Origin: Nodosilinea sp. E11
Lineage (GTDB): Bacteria; Cyanobacteriota; Cyanobacteriia; Phormidesmidales; Phormidesmidaceae
Assembly (NCBI RefSeq): GCF_032813545.1
Contig: NZ_CP136520.1
Coordinates: 4,148,001-4,212,000 of the forward strand
DNA: 64,000 bases
Reading direction: 5' to 3'
Positions 8,783 through 18,098 of this stretch are shown one piece after another (positions within the stretch are counted from its first letter, which is position 1; each line of letters begins with the position of its first letter). Made by a program: the position numbers and the translations under genes. A model generated the notes under the pieces. The model searched no databases. It was not told the DNA's origin and saw only the letters and a program-made list of their open reading frames with translations.

Positions 8783-11104
8783 GTGATTAATCGAGCCCGT
8801 GGCCACCAGATCAGGTTTTGTCGCCAAGCGAGCACTGGCCTTGCGATCGCAGGGCTGATCGTCGCTATGGTCGGCACCGAATTGCCCGTCTATGCCCAAG
8901 CCGTTAGTGCCCAGGCCGCTAGTATTGGAGCCGGTTATACCCAGTTGTCGGAGGGGCGTGTAGAGGGAGCGATCGCGACCTTTCAGCGCCTTGTGCAGCA
9001 AAATCCTAACAGTGTCGAAGCCCAGCTAGGCTTAGCGATTGCCTACCGCCGGGCCGGACGTGAGGCCGATGCTCTACGGACCTACCAGCAGGTAATTGCT
9101 CTAGAGCCTACCAACCGTTTGGCCCTTAACACCCTAGGGCTATTGGGAGAATTTCGGCCTGAGTGGCAGCCTATCGGCATTCAGGCGCTGACTCAACTGT
9201 TGCAGCTCGAATCCAATTCGCTAGAAGCCAAGGCTCAGCGGGCCAAGCTCTACTATTATCAAGGGCAATTTTCGGCGGCCCTGGCAGACTATGCCCAGGT
9301 GTTGCCCCGCACCAGTGACCCAACTATTTTGGGGCCAGCGGCTGAGGCCCACACCTTTAGCGGCGACTACGCTGCTGGCCTGGCTCTGTTTGAGCGATAT
9401 CGGGCGGCGGGGGGAGCGATTCAGGGCGATCGCGCGATCGCCTACGCCCAGGCGCTGCGAGAAAGCGGTCAGCTACCCCAGGCAACTCAGCTGCTAGAGC
9501 AAGAACTGCGCCGTTCGGGCCATTCTGACACGCAACAGATTCGTCTGCGGGGGGCCTTGGCCAGCACCTACGCCGCTAACCGTCAGTTTCAACCGGCGCT
9601 GGAGCTAATTCAGCCGCTGCGCGGTCGCCCTGACTCTCGCCTCACCCTGGCTCGGGCGCTCAATGCCCTGGGCGACTACGGTCAGCAAGCTGGCTATAAC
9701 CAAGAGTCGGCTAGCCTATACCGGCAGGTTTTAGCCACGTCACCCAATCTTTCCCCTGGGGTGCGTCGGGAGGCCAGCTTTGCCCTCGGCAATTTACCGG
9801 AGCATCGCCCTTTGGCCTTACAGCTAGTTGAGCAGCTAGCCCAGGTGCAGCCGGGCGATGCCAGCCTTACCCTTCAACGCCAGCTGTTGAGTTATCAGCT
9901 AGGCCAGACTAGCCAGGCTAACCTGGTGCAACAGGTCCGGGCTGCCTTTCCCCAGCTGCCTGCTGACCCTGTGCAGGTGCGCTACCTGGGCCAGCTGTTA
10001 AGTCGCCAGACTCCGCCTGTGACCGATCTCTTGCCCCTCTACCAAAGTTTGATTAACGGCGGTGCAACAGAGCCATTTCTGCACTTTCGAGTTGCTCAAA
10101 TTTTTGCCCAGCAGGGCCGGCTAGCCGAGGCCAGGGCGGCCCTCACGACCTATGCCAGCACCGCCGCTGGCAGCCGTGATCTAGAGACGACGCAACTGTT
10201 GCTGGCCGATCTGGAGCGCCGGGAGGGAAATTTGGCCCAGAGTGCCCAGCGCTATCAGAGCCTCTTGAATACGTTTCAGGCTGGCCCCTTGCGAACGGGT
10301 GCTATGCAGGGCTTGGCGGCGGTCTACCAAACCCAAGGCCAGTTGCCCCAGGCGATCGCCCTTTACGACTCGCTAATTGCCGCCAACCCCCAAGCGATCG
10401 CCTATCCGCTCGGTCGCGCTGCTCTGGCCTACCAGGCTGGGCTGATCTCTGAAGCTCAGGCCACGGCGTTGCTCAGTCAGGGCATGCAGCAACCGGGGGT
10501 AATGGCAGCGTTGCCAGAACTGACCTCCCTAGCGGCGGCGCTGCCCCCTGCCGCCGAGCGGGCCGAATTGTACCAAACCCTGCTGGCCAGCGACCCAGGT
10601 AACCCTCAGCTCCAACTGCGATCGCTCCAGGTGCTGGCTGCTACTAACCCAACCCAGGCCCAGGCCCAGGCCGCTGCCCTAGTGGCGGCCAACCCGGCCA
10701 TCCTCGACTGGTATTTTGTGCAAGGCGAAATCGCCCAGCAGACCAGAGCCTACGACACCGCTCGGCAGAGCTATCAAGCCGTGCTGCAGCGACAGCCCAA
10801 CCAGCAAGACGCTCTGCTGGCCCTAGCCGGACTTGAATTTGAGCTGGGTAACTATCGCCAGGCCGATCAGCTCTACCAACAGACCCTGGCGATGAATAGC
10901 CAAAATGCTACGGCTCGCACCGCTCTAGCGGCCCTCAATGCGGTGCAGGGCAAACCGTTAGCGGCCATTCAACAGCTCCAAAACTGGCAACAAGAGCAGA
11001 TGGCTCTGGGCCAGGCCAATCCTCAGGTAACGCGCCAGATTGAGCAAATTCAAGGCGGTTTGCTGATGCAGCGAGGCATTCAGCCCCCCTGGGAGCGCTT
11101 TTAG
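8783..11104 (+). CDS. Periplasmic TPR-repeat protein, BcsC-like N-terminal part
   Basis: 773 aa from a GTG start. A signal peptide (GLAIAGLIVAMVGTELPVYA, cleavage near residue 38) is followed by tetratricopeptide repeats over nearly the whole length. Examples are GRVEGAIATFQRLVQQNPNS, AYRRAGREADALRTYQQVIA, and near the C-terminus LAGLEFELGNYRQADQLYQQ. There is no beta-barrel at the end. In proteobacterial cellulose systems BcsC joins periplasmic TPRs to an outer-membrane barrel; here the TPR part is a separate gene between the barrel gene and bcsB. It probably bridges the inner- and outer-membrane parts. The TPR assignment is certain; the secretion role rests on context. Confidence 0.85.
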   Translation: MINRARGHQIRFCRQASTGLAIAGLIVAMVGTELPVYAQAVSAQAASIGAGYTQLSEGRVEGAIATFQRLVQQNPNSVEAQLGLAIAYRRAGREADALRTYQQVIALEPTNRLALNTLGLLGEFRPEWQPIGIQALTQLLQLESNSLEAKAQRAKLYYYQGQFSAALADYAQVLPRTSDPTILGPAAEAHTFSGDYAAGLALFERYRAAGGAIQGDRAIAYAQALRESGQLPQATQLLEQELRRSGHSDTQQIRLRGALASTYAANRQFQPALELIQPLRGRPDSRLTLARALNALGDYGQQAGYNQESASLYRQVLATSPNLSPGVRREASFALGNLPEHRPLALQLVEQLAQVQPGDASLTLQRQLLSYQLGQTSQANLVQQVRAAFPQLPADPVQVRYLGQLLSRQTPPVTDLLPLYQSLINGGATEPFLHFRVAQIFAQQGRLAEARAALTTYASTAAGSRDLETTQLLLADLERREGNLAQSAQRYQSLLNTFQAGPLRTGAMQGLAAVYQTQGQLPQAIALYDSLIAANPQAIAYPLGRAALAYQAGLISEAQATALLSQGMQQPGVMAALPELTSLAAALPPAAERAELYQTLLASDPGNPQLQLRSLQVLAATNPTQAQAQAAALVAANPAILDWYFVQGEIAQQTRAYDTARQSYQAVLQRQPNQQDALLALAGLEFELGNYRQADQLYQQTLAMNSQNATARTALAALNAVQGKPLAAIQQLQNWQQEQMALGQANPQVTRQIEQIQGGLLMQRGIQPPWERF

Positions 11105-11211
11105 CCGTGACTCGCAGGGGGTTAATGGCACCTGCGAGATTGATCCAGTTTTATGCCGAACTACTACCCGATATCAAGGCGATCTACCGGTCGGGTTTAT
11201 AAGGAGACACT

Positions 11212-13761
11212 ATGCGTAATTGGCTCGTTCAATTGAGTTCTTTCAAATATTCTTTCCAATATTATTGGCGCGCTCGATGGCGATCGCTGAGACCCTGGTT
11301 TCTGGGGCTGGGCGGGGCATGCTTAATTGCTCTAGTGGGCCTGCTGCCCGCTCTAGCTCAAACGAGCGATGCTGTAAAACAGCAGGAAGACTCGGTCATC
11401 CAGCAGTATTCTTTACCTCGATCTACCCCGCCTGCTCCGGTGGTGAGGCCCCCGAGCCGCCCTCCTAGCCCAGCGGCTCGACCGGCCCCGGCTCCGGCTC
11501 CCCAGCGATCGACCCCAGCGCCCCCGAGTCGGCCAGCAGCACCGCCCGCGTCGGTGACATCGCCCGCGCCCGCAGCTCCACCGACGCCTACGCCAGCGGT
11601 TGCGCCAGAACCAGAACCGACTCCCGCTGCTCCGGCCCTCAGTCAGTACATTCTTCAGTTCAACCGATCGCCGGTCGTGGGCAATGCTCTGCAAATGCAG
11701 GGTATTTTGTCCCAGGCACGGTTGGGGTTTACCCGTCCTCGCCACTGGCAGGTGGAGTCGGCCAAAATTCAGATTCGATATCGTCAGTCGCCGGCGCTCT
11801 ATGCCGATCGCTCCAATCTAACGGTGCGTCTCAACAACCGTCATCTGGGCAGCGTACCCCTCAACCGGGATGCTGACGAGATTGGCAACCTGCTGTTTGA
11901 CATACCCGCTGACCTAGTCGAAGACTTCAACACCGTGATTATGGAGGTGCAGCAGCACACCTCGGCGGATTGCACTGATCCCAACGACCCTACCCTGTGG
12001 ACGGAAATTTTGCCTGATTCTCAGGTGGTGTTGAACTACCGCCCCCAGGCCATTGCTTTAGATTTGAGCAACTATCCCTATCCATTTTTAGATCGCCTGG
12101 GGTTGGAGGCCGATCGCCTCACCTACCTGCGACCTAAAACCGTTGATAATCTTTGGCTGACGGCCAGTGGTCGCTACCAGGCCGCTGCTAGCCGCCTCAG
12201 CAACGGCAGACCGCTGCAAACTCGGCTAGTCGATCAGCTGGAGCAACTCAAGGGGCAAGACCGGCTGGTGATCATTGGTACTCCGGCAGAACAACCGGCC
12301 CTGGCGAACCTAGAGCTGCCCTTTGCCCTAGACAATAACCAGGTACTCGATGGCAGCGGTGCACCGCTGCCCAACGGGGTTGGCGTGCTGATGCTGACCA
12401 CCGCCGCCAACGGAGAGGTGCCAGTGCTGGTGGCCACCGGTAACGATTCGGGGGCCGTCCTGAAAGCTGTGCAGGCGCTAGTGCAGCCTGGCGATCGCCA
12501 ACTGCTAACGGGTCAGGCCGCGCTGGTGAACCAAGTGGCGGATATCCCGAGTCCTGACCCCAGAGACTGGCCCGGCTACTTGCCCAAAGATGCCCGTCAG
12601 CTATTGCTGGGCGATTTGACCACCCAAGACAACCAGCTGTTTCAGGATGTGACGGTCAACGGGTTGCCAGTCCCGCCGCCGGTAGAGATTCCGCTGCGAT
12701 CGCTGCCCGATGAACAAATGCTGCGGGGCAGTAAATTTACCCTGCGCTATAGCTATGGCCCCGGTATTGACCCACGCCGGTCTTCGGTATCCGTGATGCT
12801 CAACGGTCAGGGTATTGGGGGCGAACGGCTGCGATCGGCCAACGGGGGCACTGACTCGGTCACCGTGGATCTTCCCTTGGAACTGATCACCCCGACCTCT
12901 AATCTAGCGGTGCAGTTTTACACTTTTCCCAACGTCGCCATTAGCTGTGGCGCACTGCCAGATCAACCGATGTGGGGGACTGTGCACAGCAACAGCAGTC
13001 TGGATCTAAACCGGGCTAATGTAGTGCAACTTCCCGATCTCAAGCGCCTGCAAACAGGCTTCCCCCTCACTGCGCCCCAGGATTTATCTCAGACCTCCTT
13101 CGTGCTGCCCGCTAGCCCGTCGAATGACGATATTTTGACGCTATTGCAGGTTAGTGGGCGGCTAGGACGATTGAGCCAAGCCCAGTCGGTCAAGCTAGGG
13201 GCCTATTTGGCTGACGGATTGTCGACCGAGGCTCGCCAACAGAACCTAGTAGCGATTGGCTTGCAAAGCAACTTTCCGCTGCCAGAGGTAAACCAGAGTG
13301 GCTCGGGCTTGGTGTTGCGCCAGCAGTTTGGCCGACAGCTTAACCAAACCCAGATGCAGACATTCTCTGATCAGGCTGGAATCATTCAGGCTCAGGTATC
13401 GCCATGGAACAATGAGCGTCTGCTGGTGGGCCTGATGGCGCAACAACCGGCGGGTCTGACTGAGGTGCAGCAAGTCTTCCAAGAAGATGCGCTATTTTCT
13501 CGGCTGGCGGGAGATACGGCGATTGTGCAGCGCACTACGCCCAATCCCTCCATCTATAACCAGGCTGACTATCAGATTGTCACCCTGAGTCAGCAGCCTA
13601 CCCACACCGTCGATCGCCGTGGCCCGATTACCCGTGCGGTTGCCTTTTTGCAGGCGAACTGGATTTTGCTACCCGGCGGCATGGTCATGCTTGCCCTACT
13701 GCTCTATGGCCTCTCTCAGCTCTTTCTCAACCGTCTCAGCCGTCCGGAGGGAATCTCATGA
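11212..13761 (+). CDS. bcsB: Cellulose synthase regulatory subunit BcsB-like
   Basis: 849 aa with a clear AAGGAG ribosome site (11200 region) before ATG 11212. An N-terminal membrane/signal segment (about residues 32-50) is followed by a Pro/Ala-rich linker (about 63-142), then the large periplasmic part with BcsB-type carbohydrate-binding and flavodoxin-like modules (for example LTVRLNNRHLGSVPLN, RLVIIGTPAEQPALANLELP, KFTLRYSYGPGIDPR). A C-terminal membrane helix (about 816-838) anchors it to the inner membrane. BcsB pairs with BcsA and guides the glucan through the periplasm. Its stop overlaps the bcsA start by 4 bp (ATGA), implying translational coupling. The long Pro-rich insert is unusual. 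Confidence 0.88.
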   Translation: MRNWLVQLSSFKYSFQYYWRARWRSLRPWFLGLGGACLIALVGLLPALAQTSDAVKQQEDSVIQQYSLPRSTPPAPVVRPPSRPPSPAARPAPAPAPQRSTPAPPSRPAAPPASVTSPAPAAPPTPTPAVAPEPEPTPAAPALSQYILQFNRSPVVGNALQMQGILSQARLGFTRPRHWQVESAKIQIRYRQSPALYADRSNLTVRLNNRHLGSVPLNRDADEIGNLLFDIPADLVEDFNTVIMEVQQHTSADCTDPNDPTLWTEILPDSQVVLNYRPQAIALDLSNYPYPFLDRLGLEADRLTYLRPKTVDNLWLTASGRYQAAASRLSNGRPLQTRLVDQLEQLKGQDRLVIIGTPAEQPALANLELPFALDNNQVLDGSGAPLPNGVGVLMLTTAANGEVPVLVATGNDSGAVLKAVQALVQPGDRQLLTGQAALVNQVADIPSPDPRDWPGYLPKDARQLLLGDLTTQDNQLFQDVTVNGLPVPPPVEIPLRSLPDEQMLRGSKFTLRYSYGPGIDPRRSSVSVMLNGQGIGGERLRSANGGTDSVTVDLPLELITPTSNLAVQFYTFPNVAISCGALPDQPMWGTVHSNSSLDLNRANVVQLPDLKRLQTGFPLTAPQDLSQTSFVLPASPSNDDILTLLQVSGRLGRLSQAQSVKLGAYLADGLSTEARQQNLVAIGLQSNFPLPEVNQSGSGLVLRQQFGRQLNQTQMQTFSDQAGIIQAQVSPWNNERLLVGLMAQQPAGLTEVQQVFQEDALFSRLAGDTAIVQRTTPNPSIYNQADYQIVTLSQQPTHTVDRRGPITRAVAFLQANWILLPGGMVMLALLLYGLSQLFLNRLSRPEGIS

Positions 13762-16274
13762 CTCAGGCTTCTAACTCTGCCCAACGCTCAGGTTTTTGGT
13801 TTGTTCGGTTGTTAGATCGCCTACCGCGCTGGCTAGGCTCTCTGCTCGGGGGTACTAGCCAGGGGGGCTTGGCCCTCCTGATCCTGGTTTCGCTAGCGCT
13901 GGCTTTGCCGCTGATTGTGACGCCTCTGCCCCTAGGGCAGCAGTTTTGGCTGGCCGCCATATTACTGCTGTTGGGTTGGGGCCTGGTGCAGCTAGAGCAG
14001 CGTTACCAGGAGAGTCGCCTGAGTGAACAACTCCACCTGCTGTTGGTATGGCTGAGTGTTGTGGTTACCTTGCGCTACCTCTGGTATCGCACCTTTAACA
14101 CCCTCAACTTTGATGGCTGGCTGAACGGCATCTTTAGCCTACTGCTCTACGCGGCTGAGCTGTATGCGATCGCCACTCTGCTGCTGGCCTATTTCCAGAC
14201 GCTCAAAATTCGCAACCGTCAGCCGATCAGCATGGCCCATGTGCCACCCCAGCAGTGGCCCGCTGTCGATATTTATATCCCCACCTACAACGAAGACATC
14301 GAAATTGTCCGTAAGACGGTACTGGCGGCTATGGCCATTGACTATCCGGCAGGCAAAAAAGAAGTCTATGTGCTTGATGACGGACGCAAATATCCTCAGC
14401 GGCGAGAGGAACTGCGGCAGATGTGTGCCCATTTTGGCTGCTACCTGATGACTCGCGATAACAACGACCACGCCAAGGCTGGCAACATTAACCATGCCCT
14501 GGTGCGCACCCCCGGCGAGCTGGTGCTGATCTTAGACTGCGACCACATTCCCTGTCGCAGCATTTTGCAAGAGACCGTCGGCTTTTTTCTCAAGCCGACG
14601 GTCTCTCTAGTGCAAACCCCCCACTGGTTTTACAATCCCGATCCCTTTGAGCGCAACTTGCTTACCCAGGGCAAAATTCCGGTGGGCAATGAGCTGTTTT
14701 ATAAGGTGCTGCAAAAGGGTAACGACTTCTGGAATGCTTCGTTTTTTTGTGGTTCAGCAGCGGTGGTGCGCAAGAGCCATCTGCTAGAAGTGGGGGGAAT
14801 TGCCGTAGAGACGGTTACCGAAGACTGTCACACGTCCCTCCGACTGCACGGCAAGGGCTACGAGACGGTGTACTACGACAAGATCATGGTGGCTGGGCTA
14901 GCGCCAGAGAAGTTTTCTTCCTACGTCGGTCAGCAGGTCCGCTGGGCTAGGGGCATGGCGCAAATTCTGCGGCTTGAGTGGCCCATTTTTAACCGCACCC
15001 TCACTATTCCTCAGCGTATTTGCTACACCTCGGCTACTACCCACTTTTTCTTTGGTTTTCCGCGGCTGATGTATGCGATCGCTCCCATTGTCTTTTTGGT
15101 GTTTGGCATTAACTCGGTGCGTGGTCTGGGCTTAGAGACGCTTACCTATGCTCTGCCTTCTATCCTGATTGCGCTCAATGCTAACTACATTGTGCACAAG
15201 GGTGTGCGTTTCTCTTTCTGGAACGAAATCTTTGAGTATGCCATGGCGTTTCAGGATGGCTTAGTTACCTTGATGGCTCTAGTCAATCCTAAAATGGGCA
15301 GCTTCAACGTCACCGATAAGGGATTGCAGGTTGCAAAACGCAGTTTTGACTGGAGCTCGGTACAAATTCTCTTGATCATCGGTGGTTTCAGTTTGCTGGG
15401 CCTGTTTCTAATTCCCTATTGGTTGATTACCGATTTGCAAGATGCCGATGCGGTAATCATTAATGCCGTCTGGTGTGTTGTCAATGTGCTGTTGTTGAGT
15501 GCTGCCGTGCTGGTGGCTTTAGAGCAACCGCAACTTCGCCAATCTCACCGCCTCGATCGCCGTTTGACCGCTACTCTGTTTTCTGGGGAGAACACCCTGC
15601 AGGGCACTACCCTCGACATTAGCGAAACCGGTGCCCGGGTGCTACTCGCTGACTGGCCCAACTTGCCCGACGTCGTTGATATTGAACTGCAGGGCGACAC
15701 CAGCAGCCGTGTATGTTTGACGGCCCAGGTGCTGCGGGTAAACCCCCAATCTGAGCGCGAGGTTGTGGTTACCCTGGCCTTTGAGAACATGACTGCGGCC
15801 CAGCAGGATGCTCTTATCTTGGTGTTGTACTCTGACGTGCAGGAATGGTATTCGCAGGTGCGCAGCCAGGCTGACCGGCCCCTAGAGTCAATTCGTTTTT
15901 TGATCACCAGCCTGCTGCGGGTGTTTCACGATCCGCAGCCCTCCCAAGCGGTGCCTGTGTTTAAACAGGTGACTGCGCCAGCCCAGCTCTACAGTCACGG
16001 CCACTATCTAGATGCCGTCGCCTGTGCCATCAATAGCCGTGGGCTACAGGCGGTGTTAAAACATGACCATCCGCTGATTCTGCATCCAGAAATCTTTGGC
16101 CCCGGAGAGCCCGTCGGGTTAGCGATGAAAAATGGCAATGGTGAGCTAGTACGTGTGGTAGCTCACCTCGATCATATCCATCGATCTGAGCAAGAAACCC
16201 GGATCGAGCTAGGCTTTCCCAAAGTACTAGACATGCAGCAGTCTGAGCGAATTAAGGCTCTGATGCAGGATTGA
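13758..16274 (+). CDS. bcsA: Cellulose synthase catalytic subunit (UDP-forming) with PilZ domain
   Basis: 838 aa. Inner-membrane family-2 glycosyltransferase that polymerises UDP-glucose into beta-1,4-glucan and extrudes it. Catalytic motifs are complete: DDG near residue 207, DCD near 260, TED near 354 and QQVRW near 392. The gating loop FNVTDK is near 516. About eight membrane segments surround the catalytic domain. A C-terminal PilZ domain has RQSHR (about 593-597) and DISETG (about 620), the c-di-GMP-binding signature, so the enzyme should be switched on by cyclic di-GMP. Coupled to bcsB by a 4-bp overlap. No bcsZ cellulase or bcsQ is adjacent. Confidence 0.95.
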   Translation: MTQASNSAQRSGFWFVRLLDRLPRWLGSLLGGTSQGGLALLILVSLALALPLIVTPLPLGQQFWLAAILLLLGWGLVQLEQRYQESRLSEQLHLLLVWLSVVVTLRYLWYRTFNTLNFDGWLNGIFSLLLYAAELYAIATLLLAYFQTLKIRNRQPISMAHVPPQQWPAVDIYIPTYNEDIEIVRKTVLAAMAIDYPAGKKEVYVLDDGRKYPQRREELRQMCAHFGCYLMTRDNNDHAKAGNINHALVRTPGELVLILDCDHIPCRSILQETVGFFLKPTVSLVQTPHWFYNPDPFERNLLTQGKIPVGNELFYKVLQKGNDFWNASFFCGSAAVVRKSHLLEVGGIAVETVTEDCHTSLRLHGKGYETVYYDKIMVAGLAPEKFSSYVGQQVRWARGMAQILRLEWPIFNRTLTIPQRICYTSATTHFFFGFPRLMYAIAPIVFLVFGINSVRGLGLETLTYALPSILIALNANYIVHKGVRFSFWNEIFEYAMAFQDGLVTLMALVNPKMGSFNVTDKGLQVAKRSFDWSSVQILLIIGGFSLLGLFLIPYWLITDLQDADAVIINAVWCVVNVLLLSAAVLVALEQPQLRQSHRLDRRLTATLFSGENTLQGTTLDISETGARVLLADWPNLPDVVDIELQGDTSSRVCLTAQVLRVNPQSEREVVVTLAFENMTAAQQDALILVLYSDVQEWYSQVRSQADRPLESIRFLITSLLRVFHDPQPSQAVPVFKQVTAPAQLYSHGHYLDAVACAINSRGLQAVLKHDHPLILHPEIFGPGEPVGLAMKNGNGELVRVVAHLDHIHRSEQETRIELGFPKVLDMQQSERIKALMQD
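14570..14606 (+). other. 15-bp perfect hairpin inside bcsA
   Basis: AGAGACCGTCGGCTT (14570-14584) is exactly repeated in inverted form at 14592-14606 with a 7-base T-rich loop. Outside the stem, TTGCA and TGCAA can extend the pairing past a 4-base bulge. It lies just after the codons of the catalytic DCD motif. It is inside an intact reading frame, so any effect would be on mRNA folding, attenuation or stability. Confidence 0.6.
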
Positions 16275-16299
16275 GCGATCGCATAGCCCTGGGATAGAG

Positions 16300-16797
16300 C
16301 TAGGTCTCTAGGTTGTGGTCAGGTAGGTTAAGGTAAAGCAGCACAAAGCCTACGCAACCAATAAATCGAAAGGCCGGCTGTTGTCCATTCCAGTCGGCTG
16401 ATTGCCACATGGTGAACCACTCGCCGGCAACCACCATAAACCCCACAAACCAGAACAGAAAGGCCAGGGTTAACCCGTAGGTGGCGGTGGTTTTAGCCCG
16501 ATTAAAGGTGACGCCATCTTCCCCAATCGCCTGGAAGAGTGCCGTTGCGCCTCCCAGGCACAGCAGCGCGATCGCCCCCTCAATCACCATAATGACGGCA
16601 TAGATGATCTGGTGTAGCTGGGGCGACGCGATCGCCCGCCAGGTCAACCGGCTCTCTGGCAAGACCGTATCCATGGTGAGCACATGCTGAATGTATTGAA
16701 AATTGGCGTTGTAATCGGTCAGGTTGTTCAATACGATCACTGCCGCCAACAGGCCAATAGACGCCACCAGTAGAGTTTTTGAAATTCGAACCGCCAT
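16300..16797 (-). CDS. DUF2165-family small membrane protein
   Basis: 165 aa from the ATG at 16797; the longer upstream extension overlaps the nanE start and lacks membrane character. Four hydrophobic helices are visible: TLLVASIGLLAAVIVLNNL, IIYAVIMVIEGAIALLCLGG, TYGLTLAFLFWFVGFMVVAG and FIGCVGFVLLYLNL. The spacing and conserved polar residues (NLTDYNANFQYIQHVL, GEWFTMWQS) match the DUF2165 family of predicted small integral membrane proteins. Function unknown. It converges on bcsA with a 25-bp gap. Confidence 0.8.
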   Translation of the reverse strand: MAVRISKTLLVASIGLLAAVIVLNNLTDYNANFQYIQHVLTMDTVLPESRLTWRAIASPQLHQIIYAVIMVIEGAIALLCLGGATALFQAIGEDGVTFNRAKTTATYGLTLAFLFWFVGFMVVAGEWFTMWQSADWNGQQPAFRFIGCVGFVLLYLNLPDHNLET

Positions 16798-16843
16798 AGA
16801 ATTTAGATGAAAACGTAAACGCTGCTGCGGGAGCATTCTTTCA

Positions 16844-17521
16844 TTGAAAACTATTCTGGAACTCTTGCGTGGGGGCTTGGTGGTATCGTGCCAAGCCCCC
16901 GCCGAGTCACCCCTGCACCGGGCTGAGGTGATTGCCGCCATGGCTGAGGCGGCTCTGCTTAACGGGGCGGTTGGGGTACGTATCGATAGCCCTGACCACA
17001 TTCAGGCGGTGCGGGCCGGTAGCGATCGCCCGATCATTGGCCTTTGGAAGCAGGTGATACCACCCTCTGCGGTCTATATCACGCCTCAGTTTCACCATGC
17101 GGCCGCCGTAGCCCAGGCCGGTGGCGACATCATTGCGATCGATGCCACCGATCGCCCGCGCCCAGGTGATGAAACCCTGGCCGATCTAATTCAACAGATT
17201 CACGATCGCCTGGGAAAACCCGTGATGGCCGATATCGATACCCTCGACAATGCTCTCAAGGCCATAGATGCCGGCGCAGACTGCGTCGGCACTACCCTGT
17301 TTGGCTACACCGCAGCTACCCAGACTGAGGCACCGCCTGGGCTGGCGCTGCTTCAAGACCTGGTGCAGCAATGCTCGGTGCCAGTCATCTGTGAAGGGGG
17401 CATTGCCTCTCCGGCCCAGGCCCGACAGGCCCTTGATTTAGGGGCCTACGCCGTGGTTGTTGGCACGGCAATCACCGGGATTGATAGCTTGGTCAAGGGA
17501 TATGTTGAGACTCTTACCTAG
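16844..17521 (+). CDS. nanE: N-acetylmannosamine-6-phosphate 2-epimerase (NanE-type)
   Basis: 225-aa TIM-barrel enzyme interconverting ManNAc-6-P and GlcNAc-6-P. It shows LLRGGLVVSCQAPAESPL at the N-terminus, GVRIDSPDHIQAVR, DIIAIDATDRPRP, the segment MADIDTLDNALKAIDAGADC and the phosphate-binding end ICEGGIASPAQARQALDLGA and VVVGTAITG. The start is a TTG at 16844 with GGGAG about 10 bases upstream; no in-frame ATG fits. No sialic-acid genes are nearby, so it may serve amino-sugar recycling. Confidence 0.9.
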   Translation: MKTILELLRGGLVVSCQAPAESPLHRAEVIAAMAEAALLNGAVGVRIDSPDHIQAVRAGSDRPIIGLWKQVIPPSAVYITPQFHHAAAVAQAGGDIIAIDATDRPRPGDETLADLIQQIHDRLGKPVMADIDTLDNALKAIDAGADCVGTTLFGYTAATQTEAPPGLALLQDLVQQCSVPVICEGGIASPAQARQALDLGAYAVVVGTAITGIDSLVKGYVETLT

Positions 17522-17538
17522 CTATACCCATCAATAAA

Positions 17539-17574
17539 AACTGGGGCGAAGAGGATGTTCCCCTCGCCCCAGTT
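17539..17574 (-). terminator. Terminator of the psbEFLJ operon
   Basis: AACTGGGGCGA (17539-17549) pairs perfectly with TCGCCCCAGTT (17564-17574). On the minus strand the stem is followed by a T-run (AAAAA at 17536-17540 on the plus strand), so it terminates leftward transcription coming from psbJ. Confidence 0.85.
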
Positions 17575-17599
17575 CGATAAAATCTACTGCTCGTGAAGC

Positions 17600-17719
17600 C
17601 TACATAGCAGAGCCAACACCAGCGTAGGCACCGTAGAAAAAGAGACCTACTACAACCAGTACGCCAGTACCGGCAACGGTTGCCACAATCCACAACGGAA
17701 TTCGTCCACTCTGAAGCAT
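17600..17719 (-). CDS. psbJ: Photosystem II reaction-center protein J
   Basis: 39 aa with a single thylakoid membrane helix ([20 protein letters not shown], then [13 protein letters not shown]). PsbJ affects electron flow between the quinones and PSII assembly. A strong AGGAGG ribosome site lies 7 bases before the ATG. Last gene of the psbE-psbF-psbL-psbJ operon, the order conserved in cyanobacteria and plastids, and followed by a terminator hairpin. Confidence 0.96.
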   Translation of the reverse strand: MLQSGRIPLWIVATVAGTGVLVVVGLFFYGAYAGVGSAM

Positions 17720-17802
17720 GATATCGACCTCCTACTAATCTGGTAAGTAACCCAACACAGTCTGAACAGCCCAGGGCTGCGCGCTACGGCAACTAGCTCA
17801 AC

Positions 17803-17922
17803 CTAGTTGAAGAAGTAGCTAGAAAACAGCAGGCCGAGGACGAAAACCATCAACAAACCTAGAAATAGGGATGTGCGGTTCAGTTCTACAGGTTGCTTGT
17901 TAGGATTTGGACTACGTTCCAT
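17803..17922 (-). CDS. psbL: Photosystem II reaction-center protein L
   Basis: 39 aa reading [20 protein letters not shown] and then a single membrane helix ending in LLFSSYFFN, the canonical PsbL sequence. It lies at the PSII monomer interface near the QA site and is needed for normal acceptor-side function. Its ATG is 9 bp after the psbF stop. Confidence 0.97.
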   Translation of the reverse strand: MERSPNPNKQPVELNRTSLFLGLLMVFVLGLLFSSYFFN

Positions 17923-17931
17923 GGTTTTCTC

Positions 17932-18066
17932 TTATCGTTGAATAAACTGCATTGCCGCGATCGCCCCGAGGAAAAAGACGCTGGGTACCCCTAGGGTATG
18001 CACGGCCAGCCAGCGCACGGTGAAGATCGGGTAGGTGATTTGATCGTTAGGAGAATTGCTTTGCAT
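17932..18066 (-). CDS. psbF: Cytochrome b559 subunit beta
   Basis: 44 aa. The start [20 protein letters not shown] is typical and contains RWLAVHTL, with the histidine (residue 23) that ligates the heme shared with PsbE. One membrane helix follows and the protein ends in MQFIQR. Located 32 bp after psbE. Confidence 0.97.
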   Translation of the reverse strand: MQSNSPNDQITYPIFTVRWLAVHTLGVPSVFFLGAIAAMQFIQR

Positions 18067-18098
18067 AGGTTCAATCAAACGTTGGAATAATTAAAGCG

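Noticed and set aside
16798-17001. Longer N-terminus of the DUF2165 protein
   Set aside because: The extension is antisense to the nanE start and lacks membrane character; the ATG at 16797 starts directly at the first helix.
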